Assembly: GCA_036365455.1 (NCBI GenBank)
Contig: JAWQUS010000009.1
Coordinates: 960,001 to 1,024,000 of the forward strand
Origin: Macrosoma leucophasiata
Taxonomy: Eukaryota > Arthropoda > Insecta > Lepidoptera > Hedylidae
Length of the DNA: 64,000 nucleotides
Direction of reading: 5' to 3'
The position numbers and the translations under genes were made by a program. Positions 31,501-43,500 of the stretch are shown one piece after another. A model generated the notes under the pieces. It was not told where the DNA came from and ran no database searches. It worked only from the letters and a program-made list of their open reading frames with translations. The number at the start of each line of letters is the position of its first letter. Positions within the stretch are counted from its first letter, which is position 1.

Positions 31501-34500
31501 ATATTGCCTCACAGCTATCGACAGAGCGACCAGATGGCCGGAAGTCTGGCCAATGCGTTCCATCACCGCAGAGGAGGTAGCCGATACATTTACCCGTGAG
31601 TGGATCCCTCGCTTTGGCGTACCGTCGGTCATCACCACCGACCAAGGCACCCAGTTTGAATCGGATCTTTTCCGCAGACTGATGCGACATTTCGCCACCA
31701 AGCGCATCAGGACCACCGCCTATCATCCTTGCGCAAACGGCATGATTGAGCGCGTCCATCGCCAATTGAAAGCTGCTTTAATGTGTCACCAAGACTCCTG
31801 GACCCGATCTCTTCCCTTCGTTCTCCTCGGCATGCGATCTGCTTTCAAAGAGGATTTAAAATCCACAGCCGCGGAGATGGTCTACGGAGAACCTCTCCGC
31901 CTTCCAGGAGAGATGCTCGTTGCAGATCCAGGACCAGCGAACTCCGAAGATCCATCAGATTTCGTGGCACAACTTCGAAAGAAGATTGCGACCGTGCGAC
32001 CTATCCCGGCTTCCAACCATTCCAAGCCGTCCTCCTTCATTTTCAAAACACTTTCATCCTCGACACACGTTTTTCTTCGCGACGACACTGTCAGACGGCC
32101 ACTACAACCGCCATACACCGGCCCGTACCAGGTCATAAATCGTGCCGAAGACGGCAAGACTATGACCCTGGACGTTAAGGGAAGGCACGTCGTTGTAAGC
32201 GTAGACAGAGTCAAACCTGCTTTCATGGACCATTCACACCTTTGTCCCAGTTCCAGCCAAAACCCCACTGATACTCCTCCATTCATACCTCCTACAGAAC
32301 CTATCATTCACCAGCATTCATCAACTCCTGCGTCCTATGTACCTTCGGATACCACAACAACCTCCACTAACCTGCCATACACTACTAGATCCGGCAGGCA
32401 CGTCAAATTTAAGGATTTTCCGGATCACGTTTAATGATCCTATCCTTCTCCGTGGGGGGGTGGTGTGGCGTTTGCCACTCAATAATTTATACAGCAGTGT
32501 AGTCTGTGCTGTGCACACCGGTCCGCAGTCCTGGTTAGCGGTCTGTTTCGGTACAACCCTAACCAGTTCCGGTCCGCAGGATTCGCGTCGGTTGCGGCGC
32601 GACACTAGGACAGCCATTTTTATACGCAGTTTTTCTCTGAGGACAGCGCAGAGATAGGCGTGAGATTCGGTATTGTCCTGTGTTTTTTCCCTCAACAAGT
32701 TGTGAGTCAGTGTTGTTAAATGTTTTAAGTTATCACACAGTCAAGTGTTATAATTGTGCGGCAAATATACGTTCATCCAACCGAACGGCGTTTTTATTGC
32801 CGGTGACGGCGACGTTCCACGGGCCTCTTGGGAGACGGGGATCCTCTCCGGGCGCGCGACATACCTCGCCGCCCTCAAATCCCCAAACATCGCCTTCGAT
32901 GCGGCGTCGCATTGCATCGCAGTTTTGTGTAACCGCCTTTAGGCCTTAGGAGTGTCAGTCAACGCATCTGCATTTTGACCTTGATCTTTGTGTGGGTGTC
33001 TATAGGCTGCAGTCATCACTTAACATCAATGTGAACTGCATGCTTGTTTGCCACATCCACCTACATAAAAAATGGTTTATTCGCCACTCTTGGTAAATGA
33101 GGTGGCAATCGGCGCAATCGCAGCGGTGGTAGTTTTATCGCGATGCTGCACCCCATCATTATTGTATTTACTACCGCCCGATTAGAATTAGAGGTTTGGG
33201 TTTTATTCGCTTGACTAACTGCATTAGCAGAAGAATTATTCTGCACTAGTGAGGGAGGTTATCACGTCCCTACGCCAAAATCCTTATACTACTCAAAGAT
33301 ATTATCTTTGTTACTACCATCGACGACACAACGCAATGGTTACTACTAATCCAAAAATATTATCTAAGTACACAGTTTTAATAATATTATTATTAACGTT
33401 GGTGGCTATCAATAGTTTTAGAATTCAGTATTACCCTAGCACCAATGTAAAATTTATATCTATATGCCACTTTAATTTTAGCCGAAAAATGTCCACTGCT
33501 CGACCAAAACCTGCCCGTAAGGGGGATATGACATAATCGCCACGTTTGGCTTGTGGATTGAGGATCGCAGTGCCGGTAGTTTTATCGTAAGATGCTGCTG
33601 CCCATCGTGCGTTATTTCCTTATTACCGCCCCATTAAACCGTTCGGTTTGACCGCCATTGTTCGATTGACTGACTGCACTAATTCGAGAATTCTCTTCCA
33701 GTTGAAAATTCTTCCGCTAGTGAGTGGTGGGTCGCTACGTCCCGACGCCAGAGTTGCCACTTTAATTACAAAAAATAATGTTGTGAAATGTTATGTTATT
33801 ATCTTTTATTACCTAGTTAGTATCCGAAGTGTTTAAGCAACTGTATATCTGTTCCAGGTCCACCTTATGTAAGGTCAATAGGCCCTATAAGAGCTGTAGC
33901 TGGTCGGGAACTGGTGCTTTATTGCCCCTACTCAGGATATCCGATAAGGTAAAGTATTTTTAAAAAATGGAAAAAAAAATTCAAGCGGGCATTGAACCCA
34001 CGACCACGGGGATCTTTAGTACAGCCGCTCTCCCAACTGAGCTAATGAAGTCCACACCCTGCTGTCGATTTTTTCCTTCACATTTATTGCATTGCTTTGC
34101 GGTGGCAGTGACGTAGTATTACTATTAGTAGTAGTAGTATTGCTCACAGCCAAAGTATGTCTAAGTTTTAAATTGTAACTTTTTAGGTTGGTGCATTTGC
34201 CATGAAAATATACTGTATATTTCACATATATGAGGTCACATAGCGGACAAACCAACTCATTATATTCGGTTTGACAAAACTCGAATACTCGCTACAGTAG
34301 ATCGCTACAGAAAAACATCCAAATTTCAATAGAGAAGATGGTTGGCGATTGTCACCAACATGGATCTAATACTCAGTAGAATTAAAGCCCAACCGCAACA
34401 GTCTGTAAGAACATCGATCTGTTTAATATAGGAAGAGAGTCGATTGTAGAACTGGGGAAGAGGTTTATCTTTCAAAGAATAAGAGACACCGTTCACGATA

Positions 34501-37500
34501 GACCATACAAGTCTACTTACCGGCCACAGTTGGCAATAAACACAACCAAAACTCAATAAAAACACCGGATTTAAAAATATAATCTACCGCACAAACCCGT
34601 ACATTAATCAACGTGGCGTGTAGCCGAAAATAAATCCAAATGTGTCATGGGAGTGGTTTCGTCCAAAACTTGTTGTGTATTAATTACAATCATTAATTAT
34701 CGAATCTTATCGTTGCCGCATGCATAGCAACTCCAAAAAGGTTATTCCACATTCACGGCACAGTGAATAAATTAAGGCATTAATCAAATGCAGTTTATAG
34801 TAAGTAATTAAAAAACGATTAACCCTTATGTGAGTGACAAATAAAACAACTTTATCAGAGTGACGAGGTACCCGGGTACCTTCACACGGTTACATAGGTG
34901 AAATATTCAAAAACGTATTGTCCAATGCAATGCGTGACATATTCTTGAGGGAAACTAATAGGAGACTAAGATTACTGAAGCATACAATAATAAATTCATA
35001 GAAAATTACCCTGATAATAGTAAGCGACCGAAACAAAAAATATTCAAACCTTTAACAGAACAAGAATTGGATGCATTTTTTGGCATTCTAATCGTTATTC
35101 GGGTTCTGAGCTGTGGAAATCCAGTCATTAACCATTATTCGGGCTGCGAGGTCCCATGATAGATTCAAAATGCTGTTACCCACGCTTCCTAATGTTTGAT
35201 AATTGATGTAACGCGCCCTGAACGTTTGTTTGCTGATGTTCATTTCAAATTTGAACAAAATGTACAAGCCTCGTGAATGTATTACCGTTGACGAACGGCT
35301 ATATGGATATATGGACTCATACATGTCATCAAAACCTGAAAAGTATGGCATAAAAGTATTTTGGGCTTGTGATGCTATTATGTCCAAATAAACCACATTT
35401 GTTTTGTTAACACATTTATTGAGCTAAGTAGCAAAAACCTAAGTACCTTGTCACATTTATATTTTACCTACCCGCTACAATCATCTTATTATCGAATAAG
35501 GCAAATGAGTTCAGATAGAATATAAAACACATATATGACATACCTTTCCCCCATGTAAGTATTATACAATTACAATAATTAAGTAAACTAACAATACAAA
35601 AGTTTAACAATAGTAAATATGAACTAAACCATAACCTACATCAAATCCTAATTTTTAACACAACTAAAGACTTATTTGACATGTTATTAATTCATGTATG
35701 TTTAGTAGATGGCCTCGCATAAGGCGATTTGGAACGAAATCCACTATTCTGTTCCTTAATTTCCCCCCTGAAAAACCAACTTCATAATTGTTTGGAATAC
35801 CCAATATATCTGCCCATTTTTCCGAACTTGGTATCTCAATGATGTCGTCTTCTAGCTCAACCATATCTCCAGATTGATTTTCGGTAGTGCTATCATTTTC
35901 TATGTACTCTTTATTTTCTGTGAAATCATTTTTTACTGTATCTCTTCTCTTATCTCTTTCTCTCACGTCCATATCTGATTTTTTAACTGCACTACTTGGT
36001 CAATATGCCGGTTAACTGTCAGGCCATTTTCAGTTGCAATCTGATAACTAGAAGGACCACTTTTATTTACAACTCTCCCAGGTAACAATTTAGGGCCATT
36101 ATTGTAATTTTGAAACATAACGTTTTTACCCACACTAGTTTCTCTATGCTTCCTTGAAGCATTATCCGTAACTTGTTCTTCAACTCTTGTGTGTCGTACA
36201 TTATCAGGGTGTATTTTATCCAGTAGCGTCCGCAACCGTCTATTCATCAATAACTCTGCTGGGCTCTTTTGCGTCGAAGTGCATGGAGTGGTCCTCAGTC
36301 CTAAAAGTAATTTAGGAAGTTTTACATCCCACGAAATCGCGTTCATTTTGCGTAATTTGTCTTTTACAGTTTGCACCATTCTTTCGGCCAAACCATTAGT
36401 TGCTGGATGATACGGTGCCGTTGTAACATGTTTGATTTTGTTTGATAGTAAAAATGACTTCATTTCACTGGACACAAACGCAGTGCCATTATCAGAAACT
36501 AGCGTATCACACAATCCGTGTGTTGCAAACATCATCCTCAAATGCCGAATCACGGTTGAAGAATTTGTATTAGATACCACAACAACTTCCGGCCATCGAC
36601 AATACGCGTCAACTACGATAAGAAAATTTTTATTCTGAAATGGACCAGCAAAATCAATGTGAATTCGCGACCATGGTCTTGTGGGTGTTATCCACTCATG
36701 CCACGTTTTAGGTGGCATATGTCGATTCTCTAGACATTTATCACAACTGCTTACCAAGGCTTCAATGTCATCACCTAAACATGGCCACCATACATAGCTT
36801 CGAGCCAGCGCCTTGGTCTGTACAATACCATTATGTGTGCTGTGTAAAACTTTTAAAACAGCTGCACGTAATACTTTGGGAACTACCACCTTAGTACCTA
36901 AAAGTATACAGTCATCTTGCAATGATAAACCAGATCGGTGTAGCCAATATGCTCGCAGATCAGAATCATACTCTTTATTAGGCCAGCCACTCTGTATGTA
37001 ATACTTAACTCGTGCTAATATTTTATCTTTGCTTGTTTCACAAGCAATTTGCTCTGCACTGTATGGGAAGTCATCTGGTGCTTCAGCCATTAGCAGCACC
37101 TCACATACTTCTTCTTCTGGCTGCTCAGGAACTGGCTGAGGCCATCGACTCAAAGAATCCGCACTTCCTATTTGACATCCAGGTGTATATTTAATGTCAT
37201 AACTATGCGACGTTAAAGCAATAGCTATTCTTGTTAGACGAGGCGAAAGCATGTTGGCCATGGGCCTTTTCGGATCAAATATACCCAGCAATGGTTTATG
37301 ATCAGTTACTAGGGTAAAATGTCTCCCCGTTAGATAATTATGAATTTTTTTAATGCCAAACATTATTGCTGTAGCTTCTTTATCCAATTGTGAATATCTT
37401 CTTTCATGAGCATGTAATGTTCTGGAACCCATTGCGATAGGATGTTCCTGACCATCCTCCATCAAATGTGACAACACTGCTCCGACTCCGAATTCAGAAC

Positions 37501-40500
37501 TATCACATGTTAATATTAAAGGTTTCTTTAAATCGTAGTGAGCCAATGTTATATCGAAAGTCAACAACCGTTTTGCTTTATCGAAAGCGTTCTGTTCACA
37601 TTCAGTCCAATGCCAATGGTTTGTCTATTTAGCAGGACATTTTATACAAGAATGTCAACTAGTTAAAACGGTAAAAAAAATTAATGGTTTCTTCAAACTC
37701 AAACTCAAAAATTCATTTAATCACTTAGAAATAATAGAATTTGCTTGTGATAGGTCAAATTACAAATATAAAATTAAAGCGAATAACAACTGATACGTTG
37801 ATTAATATGTCAAATAAGTGTAAGGAAAAAAAATGGGAGAGTCTCGTGCCCAGCACTGGGACGTATACCTTTCACTCAGACATTTTTTTTAAATATTATG
37901 TATGTTCAACAGTTCAGTAAAGTGGGAGCGCGATGGGGCCACAGTGGAGTGGGAGTCGGGCGCGGACGGCGCGCTGCGAGTGGCGCGCGTCGAGTCCGGC
38001 CTGGCCGGCGCCTACACGTGCGCCGTCATGGGCCCGCACGGGGAGATCGCCCGGCGGGAGCTGCAGTTGGTTGTTAGCAGTACGTATATTCGGATACAAT
38101 CTAGTAAGATCATTGTTTACACTTTCGCTGCCTAAGGGTGCGGTTCCATTGAAGAAGCGGGGCTGTGTAAAGAGGTCAGTGTTTCCTTTGAAGCTGCGCA
38201 AAGATGAGTCGTGCAGAGCTAAGCTGTATAGCTAGCTCAGTCCGACTCGGCTCATCTTCAACCAGCTATATGATGATCTATCATCATCTAGGAATAGATT
38301 GGATCTAAACCCGTCCCGGGTTACATTGATATTGACATTATCATGTCATTCAATTTGCTGTACTTTGAGAAGCTTTTTATCGCAACGCCATATTTTACTA
38401 TGGTAACCATTTTCTATTGAAACCGATATCTAGAGCAAAAGTTGTACTGACCCTAATTGCATATGTCTTATGTGTGTCCCTCACAATGCCCTAAGCCGAG
38501 GATCGATCGGTCTCCTTTAGCCACGTGTGTAAATTTATTTAGGCTGATATCTGTTAACTGCCTCGGTAGCCTAGTGGTAGCGGGCCACTACTACTACGCT
38601 GAGGTCCTGGGTTCGATCCCCGGGTAAGGGGTTATCAGAGATAATGGTGAAAAAGCCTTTATCTCTGGTTCTATTGGGATTTTTCCATTTTCTGGAAATT
38701 TCCCAGTACCTCAAAGTTTGGTAATGTGCCCGGAGATGTCAACAGGCTCGCCACCTGTTACATGGGTAGCAAAACGTAACCGGCGAATCGTGGATGTTTG
38801 CATGTATGCTTGAATGCATGCATTTACCTCTGCCTACCCCTTCGGGGATTACAGGCGTGAAGTTACGTTTTTTTTTTTATATCTGTAGAAGAGTGACGAG
38901 ACGACCCACCGTTCAAAAAAAAATACTTCTGAAAAGTATTAGTATCCAATGTAAATAGTGCGCTATGTACTCGTACAAAGTTAATTTACCTAAAGAGTAC
39001 AATTATCGTTACGTTATACATTGCGGTGCCCAACAGGGTCCATAATCCTAATGTTGTAGGTACATTATGGTGCAATAAAGTATTAAGTATTGAGTATCTG
39101 CCACTTAGGTTGACACCACACGATAAACTATCTGCACTACCATGAAATGGTCACAAAGGCAAGAGATCTTTGACTTCAAGGAGTGGCAATAGCTATTAGG
39201 CTTTATTTTAACTGGTGGTAGAGCTCCAGTGACGGAGCTCGCGGGCGTAGGCACCACCGCATTACCTAATATACTTGCCGCTAAATGGTAGTGTTCAGCA
39301 CTATCGTGTTCCGGTCAGATGGTAATGTACTGCCCTGTAATTTCCGGCACAGAGGCATAACACCTTCAGCATCAGGAGTGGTAACGCATCTGCATTTTGA
39401 CCTTGGTCTTTGTATGGGTGTCTATAGGCAGCAGTCATCACTTAACATCAATGTGAACTGCATGCTGGTTTGCCACTTCGATTACATAAAAAAAAATATA
39501 TGGCTAATAGGTGTGTATCTATTTGCCACTTATATGGTGAATTGGAATAATAATGCAACTTACTTTGAAGTCATGAAATTGTATGTTAAGAAAATTTTAA
39601 TCAACAAAACTTAATTCAATAATAATTAATTTGCAGATCCACCAGAAATAGAACCGTTCTCATTCTCTGCGAACCTGCAAGAAGGTAAACGCGCTCAAGT
39701 GAGCTGCAGCGTGACGTCAGGCGACATGCCCGTCCACTTCACCTGGCTCAAAGATAACGGGCCCATTCCATCTTCTTTACAGGTTGGTATTGCTTTCATC
39801 AATGAGATTCTTAAGACCCGGCGGTTCTTAGTTAAGTTTGCGTTGGGACGGACATAGGTCCAACAAGTTGCAACCAACTAGTGCATTTGACAGATCAATA
39901 TCAATAGGGATCTATCTATAATATCAGAAGGGAACGGACATTGACAGAACCCGCATATCTGTGATATTATTTACTAAGAGACCCAATAGTGTTAGGGTCC
40001 AATCGGTCACAAGTAATACAGTAAGAAGTGCTACATACATTTCTTTTAAAAAAAATATTACGATGCGTTTTTGAACACGTTATATCGTTGGTACCAGACT
40101 TTTTTTTTTTTTTTTAAAACGCTTACACTCACAGCCCCACAGTAGGTATAAACCTGTGTCGTGGGTGCCGTTGTACACATACAACACATACACAAACACC
40201 CAGACCCGAAACAAATCTCTGTAGGCCATACAAATATTTGTCCCGGTGCGGGGATCGAACCCGCGACCCTTCGAATCAAACGGTCATCTCACACCGCTGG
40301 ACTAACCGGGTCGTTACTAAATAACAAACAATGAAAAAACTAGTTTTCGGAGACCACGAAAGCTGAAAAGAGTCGTCGCGCGTCGGTTTGATTTTAATTA
40401 CTACTGCCATTAACATTAACCAGTACCATTTTAATTTAATATACGCGAGACAAATCCAAACACTAGTTTTATTTCAATGAGTGTAGCTCTCGAAAACCTA

Positions 40501-43500
40501 AGAACATACAAGAACAGTGAAGAAATGTTATATACCACGAAGCTGATAAACACTACACTATTGATTGAACTATTCCATTAACGGGCCAAACTAGAAACTC
40601 AAAATTATATATATTTTTTTTTATGTCATGGAAATGGTAAATAAGCGTGCAGTTCACATTGATGTTAAGTGATGACTGCAGCCTATAGACACCCACACAA
40701 AGACCAAGGTCAAAATGCAGATGCGTTACCACTCCGGAGGCCTAAGGTCTTATGCCTCTGTGCCGGAAATTACAGGGCCGTACAATTATCCGTACATTTA
40801 TCCGTTATAAATTATTATTAATAACACTCCTTATTCCAACAATTTATTACAAGATCAAGTAAAATACATGTGGTTAGATAGAAATAAATGGCCTCGTAAT
40901 TTCTGGCGTAAAGACGAAACCCATTAAGCTTTATAAGTTGGCAACTACTACATTTTCGTGGATTTTTCGTCCCACAATCACATCATCATATCAGCCGAAA
41001 GATGTCTACTGCTGGACCAAGGTCTCCCCATGAGGGGGATATGCCATAATCGCCACGCTTGGCATGTGGATTGATGATCGCAGTGGCAGTAGTTTTATCG
41101 CAAGGCGCTGTTGCCCATCTTGCGTTATTGCACCTATTACCGCCCCATTGGAATGGTCTGACCGCCAATGTTCGGTTGACTGACTGCACTAGTGGAAGAA
41201 AGACAGTGCAGTAGAATAAAATGCTTCCGTCAGAAAGCGATAGGGTCATCACATACCTAAGCCTTCAATTCCAATTCCTGCGTCTCATGCTTTCAACAAA
41301 AACAACAAGACGATCGTTAACACAAACTCTAACAAATAGGTGGAAGAGCGAGGTGCTGACTTTTTCAGCAACCTCGTATTCAAAGAGGTGTCGGCAAGAC
41401 ACAGCGGGTTGTACACTTGCGTGGCATCCAACACTGCCGCTAAAGTAAACTATACAGCAGAACTGGTCGTCAAAGGTAACGGAGACTAGATCACAGCACA
41501 AGTCACGCTTGCCGCACCAATTGTGGAGCATTAGCTGATGTATAATGCACCTAGACCTGAGCTTGCACAGCACCAAAACCGTCCTAGGTTTAGGTACACG
41601 TGATTAAAAGATTCATGCTTGCTTCCTCGAACTTACCTATCCCCAATGGTCTCTCATCGAAGAATCTTGCAGGCGTTGTAAATTATTCGAACCTATCTAA
41701 CATTTCCTAAGTGTCTGCACCTTACTTTTTATATTGCACATTTTCGACACTGATATTATAAATATTAATGTAAACTGCACTATCTAACATGTACGCATAA
41801 TATTTTGCAATGATTTCATAATTTCTCGTTTTTGTTTTGCACAACGTTGGATTACAGATGGCTAAACGGAAAGGGTAAATGCTTATAAAAGTTTATTTAT
41901 ATCATTTAAATCGCATAAGAAAAAACATACAGCTTAATATAATCAAACGGTCATTTCTCATTCAAATCAAAAATATCTCACTTAAAAACATTTCTTTGAA
42001 TATTGCGATATCTTTTGGGTTTACGTATTAGGATATTACTGAAACAATTTAACACATTTATAAAAGCAGCTGGATGAGGTAAAACAAGGTAAAACTAGGA
42101 AGAGAAAAACGATATTCAAATTATACTAAATCCATTCCTAGTTCCGATAAGTTAATTAACAAAACATTCAACGATAACACCACAATTGTTTTAATCACTA
42201 GTACGATGATGTTGCACGCTGCAGTGTCACCTAAATGGGTGACGGAACCAAAGGACGAAGCAGTGTTGGCTGGAGAGGCTGTCTCCATGCATTGTCAGAC
42301 CACGGGCTCTCCAACGCCACAAGTTACATGGTTGAAACAGAGACGTAAGTTTATTAACCTAGAACTCTTTTGTTGACGATGTCCAACAGTTTATAGAACC
42401 CTTTTGTTGACAATGTCCAACTTTAGGTCCCAACAGTACGTATGGTGTCTAAAATTGCATTCTTTATGTTCTTTTGTCTTATGATTTGGCGTTTATGAAT
42501 CAACTTAAAGTTTGCAATGGAATGTCATGTAGAAGATCAAAGTGCATATCAAGCTTTTCGTCCAAGTCTACCATAGACCTAAATTTAGCTCTCGCTATAT
42601 TTTTCTGAAGATATGAATTATAGCTACATTCATATGTTTTCAAGTCACACAGAACCCCCCTCCCCCTCCTCCTCCCATTTACAAGGTCACTTGTGGGACA
42701 TAAAGGCATTAATCGAAACCCTAAAGATGCCAAGGAGTTTTTTCAAGTGAAAAAAACACAGTATCACGTCGGTACTTATTCGCCAACTCAGGGTCCAGTA
42801 ATATCACTAAGCTACTGATGCAATTTAAAATAAATGTGAAATTACCTTTCCAGCCGGTACATCAGCAGACTACATGCCGCTGGTGAACCTTGGGGGCCGC
42901 TTTCAGTTCTTATCAAACGGGACCCTCTGGATTGAGTCGGCACTGCCCTACGATGAGGGCCACTACATGTGCCGAGCAGAAAACGGAGTGGGCAGTCCAC
43001 TGACAAAAACAGTTTTTGTTGCTATTAATGGTGAGTCTTTTATGAGGTAATTCATCTATTTTCTCAAAATTAAAGTCTGTGATTTCAGTCCAATAAAACA
43101 TTAAAAAACTCTTTTTAATTTACCGATACTGAAGTTCTGATGAAGGTACTCACGGCGTTCGTTGGGTGCTGTGATTTCACTAGTTCTTTAAAAAGAACTC
43201 GACTTTAAAATCACATTTTATTCCATTCTGTGCAGAGCCGGCGCGTTTCGAGCTGACGTCACACAACGTGTCGGCGCGACGCGACGCGCCCGCCACGCTG
43301 GCGTGCGAGGCGCGCGGAGACGCCCCGCTGCGGCTCGCGTGGTCGCGGGGCCCGCGCCCCGTAGACCTCTCCACATATAGGTGCGGTGTGCGGTATACCC
43401 CGCGTTCCTTACACTTCTCCACTTACAGTATCCAACATCATCACTCCAGCCGCCACGCTGGCGTGCGAGGCGCGCGGGGACGCCCCCCATAGACCTCCTC

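Larger units (their letters stand above)
27328..32887 (+). mobile_element. Intact Ty3/gypsy LTR retrotransposon (Gypsy-2)
   Basis: 5.56 kb with two LTRs of 425 and 424 bp that differ, by eye, only by one T in a T-run. CATC flanks both sides (27324-27327 and 32888-32891), a 4-bp target duplication. The primer site begins TGGTGACCCCGACG right after the LTR, as for tRNA priming. Gag and Pol frames are both open and joined by a slippery heptamer. It is in the sense orientation within a receptor intron. It looks recently inserted and potentially autonomous; activity itself cannot be seen. Confidence 0.94.
27268..32932. mobile_element. Small TIR element interrupted by Gypsy-2
   Basis: The left end CACATAACTGCGA (27270-27282) and right end TCGCAGTTTTGTG (about 32917-32929) form an imperfect terminal inverted repeat. 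Without Gypsy-2 the element is about 105 bp. It lies inside SINE-A copy 16. Confidence 0.5.
27224..33072 (+). mobile_element. SINE-A copy 16, split by nested insertions
   Basis: Left piece 27224-27265 (GGCATAGAGGCATAACACC) and right piece 32938-33072 (GCCTTAGGAGTG to the A tail) belong to one copy. Between them are a small TIR element and, inside that, the Gypsy-2 element. Confidence 0.65.
35398..37621 (-). mobile_element. 5'-truncated gypsy element (Gypsy-3)
   Basis: The minus strand carries RNase H, integrase, a small extra frame, a purine tract (GGGGGAAAGG, about 35542-35551) and a short putative 3' LTR (about 35400-35541). Everything upstream of RNase H, including the 5' LTR, is missing at 37621. 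It abuts or interrupts the piggyBac relic. Confidence 0.85.

Noticed and set aside
30982..32307. Several minus-strand frames over Gypsy-2 pol
   Set aside because: They are antisense shadows of a long GC-rich coding frame.
34016..34565. Minus-strand frames of 79 codons in the Ig6 intron
   Set aside because: One overlaps the tRNA-like head; neither has start-site or domain support.
38557..38640. A tRNA gene in the Ig6/Ig7 intron
   Set aside because: It is the head of SINE-B copy 3 and no proper acceptor stem closes.
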